Source of the DNA: Candidatus Fermentibacterota bacterium
Lineage (GTDB): Bacteria > Fermentibacterota > Fermentibacteria > Fermentibacterales > Fermentibacteraceae
NCBI GenBank assembly: GCA_002748705.1
Contig: PDSZ01000041.1
Span: 62,001 to 126,000, forward strand
DNA length: 64,000 nt
Direction of reading: 5' to 3'
Shown here: positions 50,935 to 59,752 of the stretch, one piece after another
Numbering within the stretch: position 1 is the stretch's first letter
Layout of the letters: each line of letters starts with the position of its first letter
Program-made: the position numbers and the translations under genes
The notes under the pieces: generated by a model
The model's database searches: none
What the model was told of the DNA's origin: nothing
Seen by the model: the letters and a program-made list of their open reading frames with translations, nothing else

Positions 50935-52044
50935 CTATTTCTTGTCAGCCTTCTTCTCGGCTGCCTTCTTACCATACTGCTGAATGTACTCTTCGGTCAT
51001 TCTGTGGCACTGGTCGTCGTAGTACTGTACCGGAGGTGACTTGAAGAAGTAGCTGGAAGGAGCTTCAATAGCGCCGGAAAGGCCGTTGTCAAGAGCAAGC
51101 TTCGCGCAGCGGACCGCGTCGATGATAACACCTGCGCTGTTGGGGCTGTCCCAGACCTCAAGCTTGGATTCGATGTTAAGAGGCACATCTCCGAAACTTG
51201 TGCCTTCCATGCGGATGTAGCACCACTTTCTGTCATCAAGCCACTCAACATAGTCACTGGGGCCGATATGGACATTTCTGGGCTTCATGCCGCCTGGGAT
51301 CTGGCTGGTAACTGCGTTGGTCTTGCTTATCTTCTTGGACTCAAGCCTTTCACGCTCAAGCATGTTGAGGAAATCGGTGTTTCCGCCTACATTGAGCTGA
51401 TAGGTTCTGTCGAGTCTGACACCGCGATCCTCATAGAGCCTGGTCATGACCCTGTGAAGAATGGTTGCGCCTACCTGGCTCTTGATGTCGTCGCCAAGGC
51501 ATGGAAGGTTCTTGTCCCGGAATCTCTTCTGCCAGTATGGCTCTCTTGCTATGAATACCGGAATGGCGTTGACGAATGCGCATCCGGCCTCAAGAATCTG
51601 CTCAACATACCATTTTGTTGCTTCTTCGCTGCCTACAGGAAGATAACTAACAACAACATCGGTTTTGGTTTCCTTGAGAATGCCCACGATATCTGCTGTA
51701 GGGCCAGGAGCCTTTTCGATCACAGGCTTGAGATACTTTCCGAGACCGTCATGTGTCATGCCTCTCTGGACGGTAATACCGATCTTTGGAACATCGCAGA
51801 GCTTGATAGTGCAGTTGGGTTCTGCAAAAATTGCTTCACTGAGGTCTTTTCCCACCTTTGTGGCATTGATGTCAAATGCGGCGCTGAACTCTACATCCTT
51901 AACATGATAACCACCGAGATTGACATGCATCAGGCCGGGGACCTTGTCGTCATCCTTTGCGTTCCTGTAGTACTCCACCCCCTGGACAAGGCTGCTTGCG
52001 CAGTTACCCACTCCGATGATGGCTACCCTTACTTTCTTAGACAT
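50935..52044 (-). CDS. ino1: Inositol-3-phosphate synthase
   Basis: NAD-dependent conversion of glucose 6-phosphate to myo-inositol 3-phosphate. The 369-residue form with [40 protein letters not shown] and [17 protein letters not shown] is the compact prokaryotic type known from actinobacteria and archaea. Other conserved parts: [79 protein letters not shown]. Lys-rich tail. GGAGG 8 nt before the ATG. With the next gene upstream it forms a likely phosphatidylinositol pathway. Confidence 0.94.
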   Translation of the reverse strand: MSKKVRVAIIGVGNCASSLVQGVEYYRNAKDDDKVPGLMHVNLGGYHVKDVEFSAAFDINATKVGKDLSEAIFAEPNCTIKLCDVPKIGITVQRGMTHDGLGKYLKPVIEKAPGPTADIVGILKETKTDVVVSYLPVGSEEATKWYVEQILEAGCAFVNAIPVFIAREPYWQKRFRDKNLPCLGDDIKSQVGATILHRVMTRLYEDRGVRLDRTYQLNVGGNTDFLNMLERERLESKKISKTNAVTSQIPGGMKPRNVHIGPSDYVEWLDDRKWCYIRMEGTSFGDVPLNIESKLEVWDSPNSAGVIIDAVRCAKLALDNGLSGAIEAPSSYFFKSPPVQYYDDQCHRMTEEYIQQYGKKAAEKKADKK

Positions 52045-52088
52045 TCACTTATCCTCCATGCAGGTAATTTTTTGAAAGATGAAAACCT

Positions 52089-52703
52089 CTAATCCAGAGG
52101 AACTCCTCTTCCATCCCTTACTGCTTTCAACAGTCTTTGCAAGGCTGTAAACCAGGAACCAGCCGCAATAACGGAACAGCTCCATAGAATAACATCAGTT
52201 CCCCAGGGTAACAGAGAAGCAAGCACAATACCGGCAATTGCCAGCACGAGCCTTTCCGTTCTGGTGAACAGCCCTGCCTTGCATTCGATACCAAGCCCTT
52301 CAGCACGGGCTCTCACATAACTCACCATCAGTGAACCGCCCATTGCCGCAGGTATAACAAACAACAAGCTATCATGTTCACTTCCTGCCTTTCCGGCAAG
52401 CACCGCGGTAAATACAGCTATTTCTCCCACTCTGTCCAGGGAGGAATCCAGTGCCGCGCCGCCCTTGGAAGAGGTTCCGGTCATTCTTGCTATTGAGCCG
52501 TCAAGGGCATCCAGAAGGCTTCCTCCGATAAGAACCAGACCTCCTGCGAGAAACAGTCCCCTGTAGACAAGCCAGCAGGCGAAAAGGGTAACAGCCAGTC
52601 CGATAACCGTAGCTGCATCAGGCGTTACTCCGATTTTCACAAGCAATTTGACCACAGGCTTAAGAAGCCCTTTCAGTCTTTGCCGGGTATTTTCCAGATT
52701 CAT
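52089..52703 (-). CDS. CDP-alcohol phosphatidyltransferase, probable phosphatidylinositol phosphate synthase
   Basis: Membrane enzyme with the signature SLLDALDGSIARMTG followed by GGAALDSSLDRVGEIAVF (D-x2-D-G-x2-A-R...D-x3-D). SYVRARAEGLGIECKAGLFT resembles the substrate-binding region of bacterial PIP synthases. 204 residues with about six hydrophobic segments. Distinct from pgsA at 17449. Its position directly upstream of ino1 on the same strand argues that the acceptor is inositol 3-phosphate; this is inference from context. ATG overlaps the rsmI stop by 4 nt. Confidence 0.82.
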   Translation of the reverse strand: MNLENTRQRLKGLLKPVVKLLVKIGVTPDAATVIGLAVTLFACWLVYRGLFLAGGLVLIGGSLLDALDGSIARMTGTSSKGGAALDSSLDRVGEIAVFTAVLAGKAGSEHDSLLFVIPAAMGGSLMVSYVRARAEGLGIECKAGLFTRTERLVLAIAGIVLASLLPWGTDVILWSCSVIAAGSWFTALQRLLKAVRDGRGVPLD

Positions 52704-53368
52704 TCAGCGGCTCCTTCAACAAGCAGAGTGATCTCTCCACGGGGTACAGTGGTGGAATATTTGTCACAAAGGGTGGAAATGGTACCCCTGACAACCTCCT
52801 CGTGTACCTTGGTCAGCTCCCTGGCAACTGCGCATCTCCTGTCACCGAATATTTCAAGCATCTCTGCCAGTATTTTTGCCAGATGGTGAGGCCCTGCATA
52901 ATAGGCAATAGTTCCGGGATACCGGGACATTGACTCCAGTCGCTTCTGCCGTTTTCCCTTCTTCGCAGGAAGAAACCCTTCAAAAGCAAACCTGTGTGCA
53001 GGCAGGCCGGAAAGCACAAGCCCCATAATTACAGCAGAAGGACCTGGTGCCATGGTAACTGAAGCACCTATACCATGAGCCAGTTCAACAGCTCTGTATG
53101 CAGGATCGGAGATGCCTGGAGTGCCGGCATCGCTGGCCATCGCAACAGTGGCTCCGTTTCTGAGCAGCTCTTCTATCTGAGGCAGACGGCCTTTAATGTT
53201 ATGGTCATGGCAGCTGTACAGCTTTTTCCTGTCAGGAACGAACCTTGCGGTTCTTCTGGTATCTTCAGCCATAACAGCATCAGCCTCGGCAAGGATTCTG
53301 GCAGCCCTTGGAGACAGGTCCTCAAGATTACCGATAGGGGTCGCGATCAGAACCAGCGTTCCTGTCAC
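52700..53368 (-). CDS. rsmI: 16S rRNA (cytidine(1402)-2'-O)-methyltransferase
   Basis: SAM-dependent rRNA methylase of the tetrapyrrole-methylase fold. TLVLIATPIGNLEDLSPRAA, VMAEDTRRTARF, SCHDHNIKGRLPQIEELL, VAMASDAGTPGISDPAYRAV, PGPSAVIMGLVLSGLPAHRF and CAVARELTKVHEEVVRGT are signatures. GTG 53368 overlaps the stop of the upstream small gene (GTGA), giving 222 residues; the longer frame is an artefact. Confidence 0.94.
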   Translation of the reverse strand: MTGTLVLIATPIGNLEDLSPRAARILAEADAVMAEDTRRTARFVPDRKKLYSCHDHNIKGRLPQIEELLRNGATVAMASDAGTPGISDPAYRAVELAHGIGASVTMAPGPSAVIMGLVLSGLPAHRFAFEGFLPAKKGKRQKRLESMSRYPGTIAYYAGPHHLAKILAEMLEIFGDRRCAVARELTKVHEEVVRGTISTLCDKYSTTVPRGEITLLVEGAAE

Positions 53369-53586
53369 CGCTTCTCCAGTCTCTCCTGAAGCTCGCCAAT
53401 TCGTTTGATTCTGGCCCATGTTTCACTTTCATCGGTCTCAAGGGTTACCTGAAAAGTCTGCCCCTCTCTGGAACCCTCCGGAAGATTCTCAGCAGGCAGA
53501 TGCCACTGGAAGCCTCCAGGAGCCAGAAGTACCGCAATACCTTCTTCAATACGATCGAGGTCAACGGTGAAACTGCTTACAGACAT
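53365..53586 (-). CDS. Small DUF3006-like protein
   Basis: 73 residues: SSFTVDLDRIEEGIAVLLAP, HLPAENLPEGSREGQTFQVT, and a C-terminal helix. The pattern 'xVDRIExxxAVLxxxxxxxxxPxxxLPxGxxEGxxxxV' matches the DUF3006 family of small beta proteins, whose function is unknown. Coupled to rsmI by a 4-nt overlap and 12 nt after the Na/Pi transporter gene. Confidence 0.7.
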   Translation of the reverse strand: MSVSSFTVDLDRIEEGIAVLLAPGGFQWHLPAENLPEGSREGQTFQVTLETDESETWARIKRIGELQERLEKR

Positions 53587-53598
53587 GCCGCCTCCGAT

Positions 53599-55668
53599 CT
53601 ATTCACCTGGTTCCTGGCCAATCCATACTCCGCCGCCGATTACAGACTGGGCGATGTTCTTGATGTGGTCACAGGCCCTTTCGCAGTAATCTATAAAATC
53701 CAGTATAGCCAGCCCTGTAAGATTGGAATCTCCATATTGAGCAAGTGAACTGCTGTAGTTTTTTCTGGCTTCCATTTCGATCTGATTCATCATGCCTTCA
53801 AGCTGAAGTATCTTCTGCGCCGATCTCAGATCGTGTTCCTGAAGTGCAGTTACCATCAGCTCCGACATCTGAGAAAGAACCTCAAATGTCTGGGCAGCAG
53901 CTTCCGGCAGAGGCCCGCTTGAGTCCAGCACATTTCCTTCCACACGGGTTCTAGCCTCAACCATGTTCACAGCATGATCAGAAATTCGTTCGATGTCATT
54001 GATGGTATGGAGCAGTACAGGAAGCTGAAGTGACTGTTCGCTGGAGAGAGTCTCCTTGAACAGTTTTGACGCATAAACTGTAAGGTCTCTCTGCATGTCA
54101 TCCACACTGTCTTCCATGGCAAATATCTGTCTGGAAGAGTGTTTCCCCTTCAGGAAGTGCTCTGCTGCCCTTCTTACCCCTTTTCCTGAAATCCCTGCCA
54201 TTTTCGCTACCTCCCTGTCAAGGCTGTCCAGGGCGAGAACAGGTGTATCCAGCAGGTTCTCGTCAAGCTGAATCTCCGGCTCTTTTTCAGCCTCCTCTTC
54301 TGAGGGAATCACAATTCTGCAGAATCTGGCAACAAGAGGTACAAGGGGAATAAAGAGAATACAGTTAACCACATTGAATATGGTGTGGGCATTTGCCACC
54401 TGCCTGACCGGATCACCGGAGGTGCTTCGGACAAGACTCATGAAGAAACCATCCCTGTCTGAAATAAGAAGTGCGAAATATGCTGCTCCGATGAGTTTTA
54501 TCATGGTATGGGCCATAGCTGCCTGCTTTGCGGTTCTGTTGCAGCCCAGTGCAGCAAGCTGGGCGGTAATTGTTGTTCCTATGTTATCCCCCAGAACCAG
54601 AAAGAAGGCGCCCTGAAGGTCAATAAGCCCTGAACCGGCAAGGGTCATAGTGAGACCTACAGTGGCACTTGAACTCTGAACAAGAACTGTAACCAGTGTT
54701 CCGGCAAATATTCCCAGAAAGGGGCTGGTACTGAATCCTGTGAAGAAATCCCGCACAGGCGCGCTTCCCTGAAGGGGCTTCATCACACCGCCCATTGTGG
54801 TCATACCGAGAAAGAGAAGCCCAAGCCCTGCAAGTACCTTTCCCCACATCTGTCTTTTGGAATTTCTGGAGATTGCAGACATGGCAAAGCCAACAGTTAT
54901 CATGGGATAAGCGTAGGAAGTTACTTTGAATGCTATCAGCTGCCCGGTGATTGTTGTGCCGATGTTGGCTCCAAGAATAACTCCTACAGCCTGCTGAAGA
55001 GTCATCAGGGCAGAGTTGACAAAACTCACTGTGATTACAGTGGTGGCGCTTGAACTCTGAATAAGGGCAGTTACAGTGGCTCCTGCAATAATGCCCATGA
55101 ACCTGTTGGAAGTCAGGGTTCTCAGAATCGACTTCATTCTGTTGCCTGCAACCTGCTGAAGGTTGAAGGACATCATCTGCATTCCCATAAGGAAGACAGC
55201 AAGTCCGCCGAACACCTGAAAAACAATCTTTTTTATGTCCAGAGAAACAATGTCGAATACAGAGGTAAACTGATTGCCGTCATCGTCAAATACCGATGCG
55301 GAAATATCAACCTCACCCATTTTTCCCAGAATCAGTCCAGCTTCTGCTACACCGTTTTCATCGGTGTATACAATGAGTTCTTCAGAACCTTCACTGGTTC
55401 TTATACGGTATCCTGGAACACCCTCAAGAACAGCTTCGCCTGCGGTTACAGCGAAGTGAACAGGATAGTCAGCTGCAGGTTCACCTGAACTGCCTGAAGT
55501 AATCGTAACTGAAAGAGGTTCATCAAGCTGTTCAGATGACATTCCATAGTCGGAATAACGGCCCTCAGTGATCTCAAAACTGCTCTGCGCAAAACTGACT
55601 CCGGCGATGATTGCAGAAATCAGGAAGATTCTCATAAAGGCTGCCACTGTTTCTCTGCTGCTCACCAT
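53599..55668 (-). CDS. Na+/phosphate cotransporter (PNaS/NptA family) with extracytoplasmic Ig-like and C-terminal PhoU-like domains, copy A
   Basis: Signal-like N-terminus (MRIFLISAIIAGVSFAQSSF), an Ig/invasin-type beta domain (PLSVTITSGSSGEPAADYPV, IVYTDENGVAEAGLILGKMG), then the transporter: two inverted repeats with QSSSATTVITVSFVNSALMT and QSSSATVGLTMTLAGSGLID plus GANIGTTITGQLIAF and GDNIGTTITAQLAALG. The C-terminal 170 residues are PhoU-like helices (MEDSVDDMQRDLTVYASKLF, INDIERISDHAVNMVEAR). Start ATG 55668 is a judgement; ATG 55635 and GTG 55743 are alternatives and ribosome sites are weak. It lies 55 nt after its paralogue. Confidence 0.88.
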   Translation of the reverse strand: MVSSRETVAAFMRIFLISAIIAGVSFAQSSFEITEGRYSDYGMSSEQLDEPLSVTITSGSSGEPAADYPVHFAVTAGEAVLEGVPGYRIRTSEGSEELIVYTDENGVAEAGLILGKMGEVDISASVFDDDGNQFTSVFDIVSLDIKKIVFQVFGGLAVFLMGMQMMSFNLQQVAGNRMKSILRTLTSNRFMGIIAGATVTALIQSSSATTVITVSFVNSALMTLQQAVGVILGANIGTTITGQLIAFKVTSYAYPMITVGFAMSAISRNSKRQMWGKVLAGLGLLFLGMTTMGGVMKPLQGSAPVRDFFTGFSTSPFLGIFAGTLVTVLVQSSSATVGLTMTLAGSGLIDLQGAFFLVLGDNIGTTITAQLAALGCNRTAKQAAMAHTMIKLIGAAYFALLISDRDGFFMSLVRSTSGDPVRQVANAHTIFNVVNCILFIPLVPLVARFCRIVIPSEEEAEKEPEIQLDENLLDTPVLALDSLDREVAKMAGISGKGVRRAAEHFLKGKHSSRQIFAMEDSVDDMQRDLTVYASKLFKETLSSEQSLQLPVLLHTINDIERISDHAVNMVEARTRVEGNVLDSSGPLPEAAAQTFEVLSQMSELMVTALQEHDLRSAQKILQLEGMMNQIEMEARKNYSSSLAQYGDSNLTGLAILDFIDYCERACDHIKNIAQSVIGGGVWIGQEPGE

Positions 55669-55723
55669 ACTCTTCACTTCAAGAGAGTGGAAGGATGCAG
55701 GGCTTGTAACTGAGTCTCTGCTG

Positions 55724-57769
55724 CTATTCACCGTACTCTTCACCGTGCCAGATGCCGCCGCCTATCACAGACTGGGCTATGTTCTTTATGTGATCTCCTG
55801 CTCTCTCGCAGTACTCAATGAAATCCAGAATGGCAAGGCCGGTAAGGTTGGAGACTCCGTAAGTGGCCAGGGAATTACCGTAGTTATCCCTGGCTTCTTC
55901 CTCTATCAGATTCAGTCTTCCTTCCAGCTGAAGCACCTTCTGGGCTGCCTTGATATCCCTGGCCTCCAGTGTGACAACAATCTGTTCAACCATTCCCTCA
56001 ATGGTTTTCAGAGCCTCTCCGGCAGCTTTAGTCAGAGGCCCTTCATCGTCCAGAAGGTTACCCTGAACCCTTTTTCTGGCTTCAACCATGTTTACAGCAT
56101 GGTCTGAAATCCTCTCAATATCATTGATGGAGTGGAGTATTACAGGAAGCATAAGTACCTGCTCGTCTGACAGCTCAACCCTGAACAGCTTTGACGCGTA
56201 AACTGTCATGTCCCTCTGCATCTCATCCACACTGTCCTCCATGGACATTATTCTTTCTGGAGTGTGTTTTCCTGAGAGGAAGTGTTCCGCACCCCAGATC
56301 AGCCCCTTTCCAGAAAACCTGGCCATAGCTGCCATTTCTCTGTTAAGGGTATCAATGGCCAGAGTCGGGGAATCCAGCAGGTTCTCGTCGAGAATGAGTT
56401 CAGGGTGCCTGCTCTCCTCTTCCTCCTTCCCTGCTGGAATGATAAGCTGACAAAGTCGGGTAAGAACAGGAACAAGAGGAATGAACACTATACAGTTGGC
56501 TATGTTGAACATTGTGTGAGCATTGGCTACCTGACGCATGGAATCGCTGGAAGTGCTTCTGACAAAGTTCATGAAGAAACCGTCACTGTCCAGGGAAAGC
56601 AAAACAAAGTAGACGGCTCCTATTACATTGAAAAGGGTATGGGCCATTGCAGCCTGCCTGGCTGTACGACTGCTTCCTATTGCAGCCAGCTGGGCGGTAA
56701 TGGTTGTTCCGATGTTGTCACCGAGAACAAGAAAGACAGCTCCCTGAAGACTGATGAGCCCTGAACCTGCCAGGGTCATTGTGAGACCCACTGTTGCACT
56801 TGAACTCTGAACAATCACAGTAACAAGTGTTCCGGCAATAATGGCCAGCACAGGATTGGTGCTGAAAGCGGTGAAAAAGTCCCTTACCGGAGCGCTTCCC
56901 CTCAGGGGTTTCATCACACCGCTCATGGTGGTCATACCCAGGAAGAGAAGACCGAGACCCATAAGAACCCTTCCCCACATCTTTCTTCTGCTGTTCTTAG
57001 AGAAAGCCGAGAAAGCAAAACCGACGGCAATCATGGGGTAGGCAAACCTTGTGATCTTGAAGGCTATCAGCTGCCCGGTAATTGTGGTTCCGATGTTTGC
57101 TCCGAGAACCACCCCCACTGCCTGCTGAAGGGTCATAAGTGCGCTGTTGACGAAACCTACGGTAATAACCGTGGTAGCGCTTGAACTCTGAACAAGCGCT
57201 GTAACAAGAGCGCCTGCTGCAATACCCATGAATCTATTTGATGTAAGGGCCCGCAGAATGGATTTCATTCTGTTGCCGGCAACCTGCTGAAGGTTTGAAG
57301 ACATAAGCTGCATTCCCAGAAGGAATACCGCAAGCCCGCCGATAATCTGAAAGACTATTGCCCTGATATCAAGGGATACAATACTGAATGTTCCAGCGGA
57401 GGGTACTCCGTCGTGATCTGTAACAGTCGCAGTAACGACGATCTCACCCATCTTGCCCAGTTCAAGTTCAACTCCTGCAACTCCTTCAGAGTTGGTGTGA
57501 ACTATCAGGCCTTCAGCTGATTCCTCTGCAAGTGTAAAGTAACCTTCAGCCTGCTGAAGGCCGGCGCTTCCATGAACCACACTAAAATGAACAGGATAAT
57601 CTTCCACCGGATCCCCTGTTCCGGAGGAGGTTACCCTCACTGAAAGACCGCCGTCAAGGCTGCTTCCTGAGTTGCCATGATCGCCACAGTCAAGAGTCTC
57701 AATAGTCAATGCGCTGCCTGCCAATAAGATAGCAGACAAGAGCAGTGTCAATACAAGGCTAATTCTCAA
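55724..57769 (-). CDS. Na+/phosphate cotransporter (PNaS/NptA family) with Ig-like and PhoU-like domains, copy B
   Basis: Same architecture as copy A and highly similar along the membrane part (QQVAGNRMKSILRALTSNRF; QSSSATTVITVGFVNSALMT; GDNIGTTITAQLAAIGSSRT) and the PhoU-like part (MEDSVDEMQRDMTVYASKLF). Signal peptide MRISLVLTLLLSAILLAGSA followed by an Ig-like domain (GLSVRVTSSGTGDPVEDYPV, VHTNSEGVAGVELELGKMGE). TTG 57769 with GGGG 7 nt upstream is chosen over GTG 57775. 681 residues. Both copies are intact, implying a tandem duplication that has been kept. Confidence 0.88.
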   Translation of the reverse strand: MRISLVLTLLLSAILLAGSALTIETLDCGDHGNSGSSLDGGLSVRVTSSGTGDPVEDYPVHFSVVHGSAGLQQAEGYFTLAEESAEGLIVHTNSEGVAGVELELGKMGEIVVTATVTDHDGVPSAGTFSIVSLDIRAIVFQIIGGLAVFLLGMQLMSSNLQQVAGNRMKSILRALTSNRFMGIAAGALVTALVQSSSATTVITVGFVNSALMTLQQAVGVVLGANIGTTITGQLIAFKITRFAYPMIAVGFAFSAFSKNSRRKMWGRVLMGLGLLFLGMTTMSGVMKPLRGSAPVRDFFTAFSTNPVLAIIAGTLVTVIVQSSSATVGLTMTLAGSGLISLQGAVFLVLGDNIGTTITAQLAAIGSSRTARQAAMAHTLFNVIGAVYFVLLSLDSDGFFMNFVRSTSSDSMRQVANAHTMFNIANCIVFIPLVPVLTRLCQLIIPAGKEEEESRHPELILDENLLDSPTLAIDTLNREMAAMARFSGKGLIWGAEHFLSGKHTPERIMSMEDSVDEMQRDMTVYASKLFRVELSDEQVLMLPVILHSINDIERISDHAVNMVEARKRVQGNLLDDEGPLTKAAGEALKTIEGMVEQIVVTLEARDIKAAQKVLQLEGRLNLIEEEARDNYGNSLATYGVSNLTGLAILDFIEYCERAGDHIKNIAQSVIGGGIWHGEEYGE

Positions 57770-57893
57770 CAGCACACCCCTCTTAAGTAATTGTGAAATC
57801 AGGAAATCCGGCTTGATTCATGCTCAATATACCACAATCCCCTGAAAAGTGCAGACCTGTGTCATGGGGATTCATAGTGTTATTTTAGCTCTT

Positions 57894-58793
57894 ATGAAAA
57901 CTATGAAAGCCCTTCTGGAAGCCATGCGGCTCAAAGCATGGACGAAGAACCTGTTTGTGTTTGCCGCCCTTCTCTTCGGAAGAGCCTGGTCGGCTGATGC
58001 AGGTCTGGCAACAATTCTTGCTGCTCTGGGGTTCGGCCTTATCTCAAGCAGTATCTATCTGCTCAACGATTCTGTGGACATGAAAAACGACCGGCTTCAT
58101 CCTGAGAAATGCAAACGACCCATTGCAAGCGGAAGACTATCCGGAACCACCGCAGTGTCAACTGCCATACTTCTTGCTGTGCTCACCATGACAGCATCGT
58201 GGATACTTGCGCCTACACTTGCTCTTGTGTTCACCGCCTATCTCGTGAAGCAGGTTTCCTACTCGCTTAAACTTAAAGGCATAGTGATACTGGACTGTAT
58301 TCTAATAGCTCTCGGGTTCGTTTTCAGAGCTCTTGCAGGAGTGGCAGTGCTTTACGATATGGGTATATCCATCAAGCTTTCACCCTGGCTGGTAATCTGC
58401 ACCTTTTTTCTGGCTCTTCTTCTGGGATTCGCCAAAAGAAGGCATGAACTTGATTCTCTTGGAACTGGTGCAGTTGAACACAGAAAAAATCTTAAGGAAT
58501 ACACTATATCCCTCCTTGACCAGATGATATCCATTACAGCAGGAGCCAGCATACTTGGTTATTCCATTTACACTGTAAGCGACAGAACATCACATGAGGT
58601 ATCTCCTCACCTCTGGATAACCATTCCCTTCGTTGTTTACGGAGTGTTCAGATATCTGTTCCTTGTATACAGTGCCGGCCAGGGTGGAAGCCCGGACAGA
58701 ATACTTATCAAGGACGGGCCTCTGAAGCTGGATCTCATCCTGTGGGTTGTTACAGTGGGCATAATACTCTTCAGGGATTCTTCACTGCTGTGA
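57894..58793 (+). CDS. UbiA-family prenyltransferase, decaprenyl-phosphate phosphoribosyltransferase-like
   Basis: Multi-spanning membrane enzyme. The N-terminus LEAMRLKAWTKNLFVFAALL and the first Asp-rich motif NDSVDMKNDRLHPEKCKRPI with ASGRL match the DPPR synthase branch of UbiA, which joins PRPP to polyprenyl phosphate. The second motif region is AKRRHELDSLG (about residue 180). 299 residues. The start is uncertain: ATG 57894 or ATG 57903, neither with a good ribosome site; longer frames up to 57849 exist. Its stop overlaps ispE (GTGA). Nothing else for decaprenyl-arabinose synthesis is in the window. Confidence 0.82.
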   Translation: MKTMKALLEAMRLKAWTKNLFVFAALLFGRAWSADAGLATILAALGFGLISSSIYLLNDSVDMKNDRLHPEKCKRPIASGRLSGTTAVSTAILLAVLTMTASWILAPTLALVFTAYLVKQVSYSLKLKGIVILDCILIALGFVFRALAGVAVLYDMGISIKLSPWLVICTFFLALLLGFAKRRHELDSLGTGAVEHRKNLKEYTISLLDQMISITAGASILGYSIYTVSDRTSHEVSPHLWITIPFVVYGVFRYLFLVYSAGQGGSPDRILIKDGPLKLDLILWVVTVGIILFRDSSLL

Positions 58794-59668
58794 AACGCTC
58801 TTTGAAAATCCATGCTCCGGCAAAGATAAATCTCGGTCTTCTTATTACAGGGATCAGGTCAGACGGATTTCATTCCATCGAAAGCGTTTTTTCACTGATT
58901 ACTCTCAGTGATGAACTCACAGTGGAACTGGAAACAGAAGGAACAGGCACAACTCTCCACTGTTCCGGTATTCCATCACCTGAAAATCAGTCCAATCTTG
59001 TCTGGAAAGCCGCGGAGCTTTTCAGGGAAAGAACAGGTCTTAAAGGACAGATAACCATCTCTCTTCACAAAAACATTCCCTCGCCTGGAGGTCTCGGAGG
59101 AGGAAGCAGTGACGCAGCCGCTGTGATCAAAGCGCTTGGCAGGCTCTCAGCCACCGAATCAGGTATCACAGGGGAAGAACTGGGAAGCGATGTTCCCTTC
59201 TTTCTCTCAGGACTGGGAACAGCGCTTGTAAAAGGCCGTGGAGAGAACATTCAGAGCATAAATATTCCTGCTTTCCACTCGGTGCTGGTTGACTGCGGCG
59301 AAAACATTCCTACACCTGAAGCGTACAGACTGTGGGATGAAGAGCAGGAGCACTTGACAAATCAGGGGCGGATAAACAATTATACCGCCCTGAATTGTGG
59401 AGTTTGGCATGAGGGTAAGCCTTTCCCTGTCAATCTCGACAACCACTTCCTGCCGGTGCTTGCCAGACGGTTCCCCGGCGTGAAGAGAGCAGTGGAAGAG
59501 CTGGGTAAAACCGGAACCAGCCGGGGTCTCAGCGGTTCCGGGCCTGTATTTTTCGCGCTTTTCCGTACTGAGAGTGCTGCGAAGGAAGCGGAGGAACATC
59601 TCTGCGGGAAGTACCCGTGGGTGTTCCGCTGTCGATCAGGACATATTGGGGCGTCGTCAAATGGTTAA
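58790..59668 (+). CDS. ispE: 4-diphosphocytidyl-2-C-methyl-D-erythritol kinase
   Basis: GHMP-family kinase of the MEP pathway. LKIHAPAKINLGLLITGIRS at the N-terminus, ATP loop NIPSPGGLGGGSSDAAAVIK, GSDVPFFLSGLGTALVKGRG, and RGLSGSGPVFFALF near the end. GTG 58790 overlaps the ubiA stop; 292 residues. The last 22 nt of the gene are also the 5' end of tRNA-Gln, so the C-terminal HIGASSNG is dictated partly by the tRNA sequence. Confidence 0.94.
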   Translation: MKRSLKIHAPAKINLGLLITGIRSDGFHSIESVFSLITLSDELTVELETEGTGTTLHCSGIPSPENQSNLVWKAAELFRERTGLKGQITISLHKNIPSPGGLGGGSSDAAAVIKALGRLSATESGITGEELGSDVPFFLSGLGTALVKGRGENIQSINIPAFHSVLVDCGENIPTPEAYRLWDEEQEHLTNQGRINNYTALNCGVWHEGKPFPVNLDNHFLPVLARRFPGVKRAVEELGKTGTSRGLSGSGPVFFALFRTESAAKEAEEHLCGKYPWVFRCRSGHIGASSNG

Positions 59669-59721
59669 GACACAGGGTTTTGGTCCCTGCATTGGGGGTT
59701 CGAATCCTCCCGCCCCAGCCA
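59647..59721 (+). tRNA. tRNA-Gln (anticodon TTG), overlapping the end of ispE
   Basis: 75-nt cloverleaf with encoded CCA. Acceptor TGGGGCG/CGCCCCA, anticodon stem CAGGG/CCCTG with loop TTTTGGT (anticodon UUG, codon CAA), T-arm GGGGG-TTCGAAT-CCTCC. It begins inside the ispE frame 22 nt before the ispE stop ends. Co-transcription with ubiA-ispE and processing from the polycistronic RNA are likely, since no promoter is apparent. Confidence 0.95.
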
Positions 59722-59752
59722 GCTTTCCCGGTAGAGTAGAGAGGATATAGTA

